DNA of 64,000 nt, taken from Gemmatimonadota bacterium. Its GTDB lineage: Bacteria > Latescibacterota > UBA2968 > UBA8231. The notes under the pieces were generated by a model, which saw only the letters and a program-made list of their open reading frames with translations, did no database searches and was not told the DNA's origin. The stretch's first letter is position 1. Each line of letters opens with the position of its first letter. The stretch spans positions 87,961 to 151,960 of the forward strand of contig VXOR01000078.1 of the NCBI GenBank assembly GCA_009840005.1, in the 5' to 3' direction. A program made the position numbers and the translations under genes. Shown here in pieces: positions 56,492 to 64,000 of the stretch.

Positions 56492-56789
56492 CTATACAAT
56501 ACAGATACTGTTCTTTACAGTATATGAATGGGACGACTGATGTTCAACGCCACAGTCGTCTGTGAAGTCAAGTCCTGTACGCCTACTACCGCGATAGCCA
56601 AGATCGCGCCCAATCCATATAGAATCAATATCCTGTTTTGTTGCAGTCTCAAGTACAGTCAATAACGTTTGTAAACGACGTTGCGGTGCATCCTCTAGGT
56701 CGTGGACGACACAGCGATTTGAATAAGGGGTTAAAGGAATTCTCAAATTTCAGCTTACTCAATGCCTCCACAAATTGCGCCGGGTTCAT
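56492..56789 (-). pseudogene. Frameshifted, truncated uracil-DNA-glycosylase-like gene remnant
   Basis: Reading from ATG56789 gives MNPAQFVEALSKLKFENSFNP. A one-base extra A/T pair at about 56725-56726 breaks the frame, and the next frame continues YSNRCVVHDLEDAPQRR...SIWIGRDLGYRGSRRTGLDFTDD. Together these are the N-terminal part of the UDG-like family (WIGRDLGYRGGRRTG motif). After that the sequence diverges and stops at 56492, so the C-terminal half is missing as well. It is non-functional as read. Base composition is AT-richer than the neighbours. Confidence 0.65.
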
Positions 56790-56861
56790 GCTCTATTCTC
56801 CAGCAAAAGTACCGTCGTCCCCCACCTTGCCCTCTCTACCGCGCCCCGTATTTTACCCTAC

Positions 56862-57698
56862 ATGATCCACAAAGTACAGTCCACAGCCATCGCCTTGTTT
56901 TTGGCGACCCATGCCAGTTGTCTGGCCCCATCTGACGAGGGCGCTGAATCCGCCGCTCTCCAGCCGCAACAGCCCTCCGAAATCCCCACGTATTCCTACC
57001 GAGTCGTCCACTCCTTTCCTCACGACCCAGACGCCTATACCCAAGGGCTGCTCTACGACAACGGTTTTCTCTACGAAAGCACCGGCCAGTATGGCCAGTC
57101 GTCCCTGCGCAAAGTCGAGCTCGAAACAGGAGCCGTCGTGCAGCTTCACCAGCTAGACGACCGCTTCTTCGCCGAGGGACTCGCCCTCTTTGGCAATCGC
57201 CTCCTCCAGCTAACTTGGCGGGCCAACAAGGGCTTTGCCTATCGTCTCGATTCGTTTGAGCCGCTAGCGGAGTTTGCCTATCCCACCGAGGGCTGGGGGC
57301 TGACGTACGACGGCGAACTACTCGTCATGAGCGATGGCAGCGCGACCCTGTACTTCCGCGACCCGTTTACCTTTGCCGAGGTGAGCCGAATCGCCGTTGC
57401 GGCCCAAGGCCGCCCTGTATCTCAACTCAACGAACTGGAATGGATCGCCGGCGAGGTCTTTGCCAATATCTGGCAGACCGACACCATTGCCCGCATCGAC
57501 CCGGCGACCGGCCAAGTCGCGGGGTGGATCGACCTGACTGGGCTATTGAACAACGAAGACCGCCGTGGCTCTAATGCCGAGGTGCTCAATGGCATTGCCT
57601 ACGACTCTGAAGGCGAGCGGCTCTTCGTCACCGGCAAGTGGTGGCCCAAGCTCTACCAAATCGAACTCATACCCCCTTCACCGAAAGGTACACCATGA
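56862..57698 (+). CDS. Glutaminyl-peptide cyclotransferase (plant/bacterial type)
   Basis: 278 residues from ATG56862 (the frame is open to 56775 over the pseudogene). The signal has lipobox-like HASC at about residue 20, so it is probably a periplasmic lipoprotein. The five-bladed propeller of plant-type QC is visible: HDPDAYTQGLLYDNGFLYESTGQYGQSSL, FFAEGLALFGNRLLQLTWRANKGF, YPTEGWGLTYDGELLVMSDGS and NELEWIAGEVFANIWQTDTIARIDP. It converts N-terminal Gln of exported proteins to pyroglutamate. It overlaps the moaB start by 4 bp. Confidence 0.92.
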   Translation: MIHKVQSTAIALFLATHASCLAPSDEGAESAALQPQQPSEIPTYSYRVVHSFPHDPDAYTQGLLYDNGFLYESTGQYGQSSLRKVELETGAVVQLHQLDDRFFAEGLALFGNRLLQLTWRANKGFAYRLDSFEPLAEFAYPTEGWGLTYDGELLVMSDGSATLYFRDPFTFAEVSRIAVAAQGRPVSQLNELEWIAGEVFANIWQTDTIARIDPATGQVAGWIDLTGLLNNEDRRGSNAEVLNGIAYDSEGERLFVTGKWWPKLYQIELIPPSPKGTP

Positions 57699-58210
57699 CT
57701 CAAGACCGCGTCCCCGTGTGCATCGCCGTGCTCACGGTCTCCGACACCCGCGACCAAGCAACCGACAAATCCGGCAAGCTGCTGGTCGAACGCCTCGAAG
57801 CGGCCGGCCACGTCCTGCACGAAAAGCAAATCCTGCCCGACGACATCTATCAGCTCCGCGCCCAAGTCTCGCAGTGGATCGCCGAGCCCCGCGTCCAAGC
57901 CATCGTCACCACCGGCGGCACCGGCCTCACGGGCCGCGACGGCACGCCCGAGGCCGTCAGCGTGCTCTTCGACAAGGAAATCGAGGGCTTTGGCGAGGTC
58001 TTTCGTGTGCTTTCCTACGAGGAGATCGGCACCGCGACCTTGCAGTCGCGCTGCGTGGCCGGCGTCGCCAACAGCACCTACATCTTCTGCCTGCCTGGCT
58101 CCTCGGGGGCTTGCGCCACTGGCTGGGATAAGCTCATCGGGCCGCAGCTAGATTCCACCAACCAGCCCTGCAATCTCGTCGATCTGATGCCGAGATTGTC
58201 TGAGATTTAG
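57695..58210 (+). CDS. moaB: Molybdenum cofactor biosynthesis protein B (MoaB/Mog family)
   Basis: 171 residues. VCIAVLTVSDTRDQATDKSG, IVTTGGTGLTGRDGTPEAV and LPGSSGACATGWDKLIGPQLD are the MPT-binding and catalytic loops of MoaB/MogA-type molybdopterin adenylyltransferases. It acts in molybdenum cofactor assembly, but no other moa genes are in the window. ATG57695 has AAAGG six bases upstream and overlaps the end of the cyclotransferase gene. Confidence 0.93.
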   Translation: MTQDRVPVCIAVLTVSDTRDQATDKSGKLLVERLEAAGHVLHEKQILPDDIYQLRAQVSQWIAEPRVQAIVTTGGTGLTGRDGTPEAVSVLFDKEIEGFGEVFRVLSYEEIGTATLQSRCVAGVANSTYIFCLPGSSGACATGWDKLIGPQLDSTNQPCNLVDLMPRLSEI

Positions 58211-58237
58211 AGACCCTAACCAAACTGGATGGCGCGG

Positions 58238-58299
58238 CCCCTTCGACAGGCTCAGGGGGCGTACTTTTACCGGTCCGGCCCCTGAGCCTGTCGAAGGGG
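58238..58299. repeat. 21-bp perfect inverted repeat, REP-like, between convergent genes
   Basis: ccccttcgacaggctcag plus ggg at 58238-58258 is exactly complementary to 58279-58299 with a 20-nt spacer. It may act as a bidirectional terminator for moaB and uvrA. It belongs to the same word family (gctgagc..gtcgaagc) as the in-gene repeats at 8949, 9729, 13680. Confidence 0.8.
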
Positions 58300-58344
58300 C
58301 ATGACAGGTTAGAGCTCTTAGACGAGAGAAACTGCGCACCTAGC

Positions 58345-61218
<2,874 letters not shown>

Positions 61219-61263
61219 AGTGTGTCCTATTCCGCTAGTGCAGCCCCCAATTCCTAATTCACG

Positions 61264-62202
61264 CTAGTGCAGGCCCCAATCGGACCCGTCGTCGTCGTAG
61301 TAATAAGCCGCTTCCTGCATCTCTACGCGGCTCTTTTCGGTGAGGCGCAGCGGCGCTGACATCTTTTCCAACAAACCCTTTTCAACCAGCCACTCGCAGG
61401 CGAAGTCCGCGCCTTCCATCTTGAAATGCTCCTCTATTTCCGACACCGTGCGCATGGACTCGGCCTCCTCCAAATAGTCGAGCAGAGGACGGAACAGGTC
61501 CCAGAGGTGGTCGTCGAGGTAGGTCTCTACGCGCTGGAGGGCCACCTTGAGGGTGCGGGCGTTTTTGGGAGCGGCGATGAGATCCGTGTAGATGGCGTTG
61601 AAGAACTCGGGATTAAAGGCGAGGGCTTGGTGAATGACCTCGCGGCCCGGGGCTTGGCCATTGAGGATGCACTCGACGCTGGCGAGCTGGTCGGCCACGT
61701 TGAGCAGCCACAGGAAGCTGTAGTTGTAGTCCTTCTTCACCTGGTACCACTTCTGGGCTTTGGCCAAGGTGGCCAACAGCGGCAGGGCGCGCCGCAGCAA
61801 CTGGTAGTCGCGGTCGCGCGCGCCAATGCGCTCGGCGTCTTTGTACCACGCGGCAATGGACTCGTCCTTGGAGAACAGGAGGGTGCTGTGAGCGAAGGTA
61901 AAGTCGAGCCAACCGCCTTGGCGCGAGCCTTCGATGTTCAACTGGAAGCGCTTGCGCGGGATGAGATTGGCGTGGATGATGACGCCTTCTTCAGTGAGGC
62001 AGTGGTCTTCGTAGCGCCGCACCTTGGGATCGTCGGCCATGACGATCCACAAGTCAATGTCCGACTTCTCCCAAACTTGATCGTACGAGTATGAGCCATA
62101 GACGATGACGGCCAAAACCGTGCGGTCTTGTTGGAGCTTTTGGGTCAAGGCGTCGAGCGCCCGGCGATAGCGCTCTTGGACGGCTTGCTGAGACCGAGAC
62201 AT
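61264..62202 (-). CDS. Nucleotidyltransferase-domain protein
   Basis: 312 residues. The N-terminal minimal NTase fold has [21 protein letters not shown], i.e. GS..........D.D metal-binding pattern, and a further Asp in the core strand. A long helical C-terminal region (about 110-300) with a winged-helix-like stretch ([25 protein letters not shown]) resembles aminoglycoside-nucleotidyltransferase/DUF4037-type helical extensions. The substrate is unknown. It is 45 bp upstream of uvrA on the same strand. Confidence 0.72.
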   Translation of the reverse strand: MSRSQQAVQERYRRALDALTQKLQQDRTVLAVIVYGSYSYDQVWEKSDIDLWIVMADDPKVRRYEDHCLTEEGVIIHANLIPRKRFQLNIEGSRQGGWLDFTFAHSTLLFSKDESIAAWYKDAERIGARDRDYQLLRRALPLLATLAKAQKWYQVKKDYNYSFLWLLNVADQLASVECILNGQAPGREVIHQALAFNPEFFNAIYTDLIAAPKNARTLKVALQRVETYLDDHLWDLFRPLLDYLEEAESMRTVSEIEEHFKMEGADFACEWLVEKGLLEKMSAPLRLTEKSRVEMQEAAYYYDDDGSDWGLH

Positions 62203-62825
62203 GGCAGTTCCTGACGAGGAGATCTAATGTGCGAGCGGCACAAAATATACTGAACATAAGTATAGTTGTCAAGGTGTCGCAGATCAACGTAGATGAGTGC
62301 GGAGGGGAGAGGCTGTGGGCTGTCAAGAAGCTGCTGTGCCGTCCGCTTCCAAGAGCAGGAATTTTTGTATGAGAGACGATAATCCCTAGTTGACAATGAT
62401 TACTGACGCCTTATCTTTGCCCTCGCCTCCATACAAGCAGGTACCCGCAACGTCGGGTCATCTGTTGAATAAAATAGCCTTTATTCGGCACAGGGTAGCT
62501 CCCTGAAGCCCGGCGAATAGGCAGAACTTCTCACACTATACCTGCGAGATGGAGGCTGGCCCGGCACCCGGTTGGGTCATTGGCTCTTTATGCTCAGCGG
62601 AGAGAAGTGAAGAAATTCTGACTCAAATAATCATCCCCAACATAACATAACCACGGGGCTTTCTTGAGCCGTTTTTGGGTCTATTTAAAAACGTGTTCAT
62701 GGAGTTTTCTGAACATCGTAGTTTTGCGACTATGACGATCGAGCGTACGGCTTCGCACCACTCCATATAGAATTCCCACTTATATCACGGCAGATCAACC
62801 CATTGAAAGGGAGGGAAATTTTGCC
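62203..62825. other. AT-richer intergenic region without a recognisable gene
   Basis: 623 bp. Contains a TTGACA word near 62392, a diverged repeat (62466-62521) with a gaataaa/tttattc hairpin, and a ribosome-binding site (aaagggagg) before the gene at 62826. No ORF longer than about 25 codons looks convincing. Confidence 0.6.
62466..62521. repeat. Diverged repeat, copy 1 (partner 63663-63713)
   Basis: Begins tgaataaaatagccttt and ends ggcgaatagg. The partner begins tgaatacaatagcattt and ends ggcgaatagg at a spacing 5 nt shorter. Confidence 0.55.
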
Positions 62826-63410
62826 ATGAACAAAATTTTTGCAGTGTTATTGTTGCTGTTTTTCGTAGCGACTCAATCTGAGAGTGTTGAATCAAAGTTG
62901 GAAAGCTGGTACACCTATTGGGGCATAGGTGCAGTCAGTCCGTCTCATCCTGAAGAATTGGCAGATGTCCTTGATTTTCTTGAGGCTCTTCCAGGCATCA
63001 CAAGAACTACTATTTCCTTGGATCTTCTTGGATTCTACTGGCCGCTCCAAGATCGGTATCTCTTGGGCGGCGTGATCAACGGCTTCAATGACCGGATCGA
63101 AGTAGATTCAGAAGGGCTTAATATAATCGGTCTAACGTATGGATTAAGCCTTCACTATTTTCCACAACGGCATATCGGACAAGGCTTTTTCTTTCGTTCC
63201 GACGTTGGACCTGCTCTTATGGCTGTCACCTCTGATGATGGTACCGTTGACGAGACAAGCGAGTGGGGATTGGGAGGATTAGTGGGTGCAGGTTGGTCTC
63301 AGCCAATTACCAGCGGTACCCGCTTGACCTTCCAAGTCAATGGCAGCTTGCGGCAAGTAGAAGGCGATTCTTGGGGAGCCTTAAGCTTCACTTTGGGAGG
63401 GTTGTTTTAG
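62826..63410 (+). CDS. Hypothetical secreted, outer-membrane-barrel-like protein
   Basis: 194 residues. The signal peptide is about 1-18 (MNKIFAVLLLLFFVATQS). The mature part has a WYTYWGIGAVSPSHPEEL start and repeated amphipathic strands (ISLDLLGFYWPLQDRYLLGGVINGF, GLNIIGLTYGLSLHYFP, RLTFQVNGSLR, ALSFTLGGLF) ending in Phe, typical of an 8-strand outer-membrane barrel (OmpW/porin-like size). No family recognised. Its GC content is lower than the main body of the window. The ATG has aaagggagg ten bases upstream. Confidence 0.65.
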   Translation: MNKIFAVLLLLFFVATQSESVESKLESWYTYWGIGAVSPSHPEELADVLDFLEALPGITRTTISLDLLGFYWPLQDRYLLGGVINGFNDRIEVDSEGLNIIGLTYGLSLHYFPQRHIGQGFFFRSDVGPALMAVTSDDGTVDETSEWGLGGLVGAGWSQPITSGTRLTFQVNGSLRQVEGDSWGALSFTLGGLF

Positions 63411-63556
63411 GGCCGTGAGATCAACAACACAAGATGGGAGCCGGTTTCGTGCGACAATATAATTACTTCTACCATATCCCCTTCCTTGAAAGGAAGGGCG
63501 CTCAGCTTTAGTTCTCCGTTTGCGGCAATCTGTTTTTCGACGCGGTAGGCTTTCAT
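63407..63556 (-). CDS. Small antitoxin-like (AbrB-fold-like) ORF
   Basis: 49 residues: MKAYRVEKQIAANGELKLSA, LPFKEGDMVEVIIL, ending LISRP. The pattern (short beta strands around LPF..G..VEVI) resembles small AbrB/MazE-like or DUF antitoxin proteins found next to PIN toxins in cyanobacteria and candidate phyla. No partner toxin is within view, since the upstream region 63557-63700 has none. It overlaps the 3' end of the preceding gene by 4 bp. The ribosome-binding site is weak. It may be an orphan. Confidence 0.5.
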   Translation of the reverse strand: MKAYRVEKQIAANGELKLSALPFKEGDMVEVIILSHETGSHLVLLISRP

Positions 63557-63662
63557 CAGGGAATTATATAGTTGACTTCACAGCCAAGCCGTTGTATCTT
63601 TGTCGGCGCTCATTCTCACGTATCGCTCACATCGAGGCTTTAGGAGTTTTCGGGTCTCTGGC

Positions 63663-63713
63663 TGAATACAATAGCATTTGTGCTGGGTACGCGACCTAGC
63701 GCTGGCGAATAGG
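63663..63713. repeat. Diverged repeat, copy 2 (partner 62466-62521)
   Basis: Shares tgaataMaatagcMttt and ggcgaatagg with the partner. The middle has diverged. Confidence 0.5.
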
Positions 63714-63741
63714 TCGGATTCTCCGCCGCATGAGCGTAGCG

Positions 63742-63788
63742 TGAGGGTGAGCAAGGCCCGAGCCGTAAGGCTTTACTGCTCACCCTCA
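63742..63788. repeat. 12-bp perfect hairpin with internal short stem
   Basis: tgagggtgagca (63742-63753) pairs exactly with tgctcaccctca (63777-63788). The loop contains a further ggc/gcc pairing. The function is not evident. Confidence 0.6.
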
Positions 63789-63859
63789 ACCTCTTTCCCT
63801 AAGAGGTGTCGTATGCTGCGCTCCCCTTCTCTTCAAGACTGATACCCTCCAGATATAGC

Positions 63860-63896
63860 AAGGCCCACCCGTGAGGCTACACGAGTGGGCCTTTTT
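63860..63896 (+). terminator. Rho-independent terminator
   Basis: aaggcccac (63860-63868) pairs with gtgggcctt (63885-63893), followed by a T run (63892-63896). It terminates rightward transcription 33 bp before the start of the last reading frame. Confidence 0.8.
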
Positions 63897-63928
63897 GCCA
63901 TCACCCTAAACCCGAGAAAGGAACGACG

Positions 63929-64000
63929 ATGGCCGAAGATAATAGAGGAATCTCTGATTAAGTGTTTTGTTGCCCTTTTTTGTTGGTTGTTTTGTTTTCA
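63929..64000 (+). pseudogene. Start of a gene interrupted after 10 codons (frameshift or true short leader), cut by window end
   Basis: ATG63929 has a strong AAAGGA ribosome-binding site seven bases upstream and reads MAEDNRGISD then TAA (63959-63961). Removing one T at 63958-63959 gives an uninterrupted continuation into DKCFVALFCWLFCF, a Cys/Phe-rich hydrophobic segment like a TM start. It may be a single-base frameshift in a small membrane protein gene, a sequencing error, or a leader peptide. The window ends before this can be decided. Confidence 0.35.

Larger units (their letters stand above)
63557..63928. other. Intergenic region with repeat, strong hairpin and terminator
   Basis: 372 bp with no gene I can support. 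It holds repeat copy 2 (63663-63713), a 12-bp hairpin (63742-63788) and a terminator (63860-63896). A small untranslated RNA ending at the terminator is possible but not recognised as a known family. Confidence 0.45.

Overview
The window is a gene-dense (about 90% coding), GC-rich bacterial chromosome segment. Its makeup points to a Gram-negative, uncultivated-type bacterium with FlgD/type-A C-terminal sorting domains. It carries a TonB-dependent receptor, outer-membrane beta-barrel candidates ending in Phe, lipoproteins, four large secreted proteins ending in a FlgD-like/T9SS type-A-like domain, and a protein with dockerin-like FDDFF..AD..G repeats. This combination is typical of Latescibacterota/Poribacteria-like lineages. 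That placement is inference from domain style, not from a marker gene. There is no rRNA, tRNA, CRISPR array or prophage that I can support.

Layout. 1-8405: metabolic and housekeeping singletons (partial alpha/beta hydrolase, MetE-C-like enzyme, nucleotidyltransferase, Uma2 nuclease, Gfo/Idh/MocA dehydrogenase, rhomboid protease with zinc ribbon, Nudix, TrpD-like protein). 8548-16908: one rightward, tightly coupled cluster of eight reading frames. It contains a DUF3347 lipoprotein, a GldA-like ATPase, a GldF-like permease, a double-length GldG-like protein, a DUF4340 protein, and a second ABC pair (DUF5687-like permease plus ATPase). 17062-28565: three leftward giant or large secreted proteins (Calx-beta, putative-Ig and FlgD-like domains), interrupted by a candidate mobile element carrying an Rpn-type PD-(D/E)XK nuclease. 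28903-33781: TonB receptor plus BtuFCD/FecBCD-type ABC importer. 33787-37649: dehydrogenase, amidohydrolase, GNAT, HicAB. 37671-38861: NicO/RcnA-type metal transporter with a His-rich repeat loop. 38977-45833: gltD-gltB with a divergent Lrp/AsnC-type regulator. 45839-50267: pntB-pntAB-pntAA-hpf and citrate synthase. 50439-58210: CocE hydrolase, YtoQ, a heparinase-like secreted protein, a frameshifted DNA-glycosylase relic, glutaminyl cyclase, MoaB. 58345-62202: uvrA and a nucleotidyltransferase. 62203-64000: AT-richer, repeat-laden tail with a secreted barrel candidate, a small antitoxin-like ORF and the start of a possibly frameshifted gene.

Most interesting signals: (1) a 13-bp terminal inverted repeat (consensus CTGAYGTTACGCA) bounds the Rpn nuclease gene (24941-26126), also bounds a 169-bp gene-less element (53008-53176), and occurs once alone (17005-17017). 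This looks like an autonomous/non-autonomous pair inserted at gene 3' ends. (2) The Gld-like cluster has a tandemly doubled GldG and sits beside T9SS-type cargo genes. (3) An intergenic repeat (2616-2697 and 55764-55847) supplies the ribosome-binding site to two unrelated genes. (4) An inverted repeat covers the start codon of the gltBD-divergent regulator. (5) Dispersed 'gctgagc..gtcgaagc' repeats are translated in frame into protein termini.
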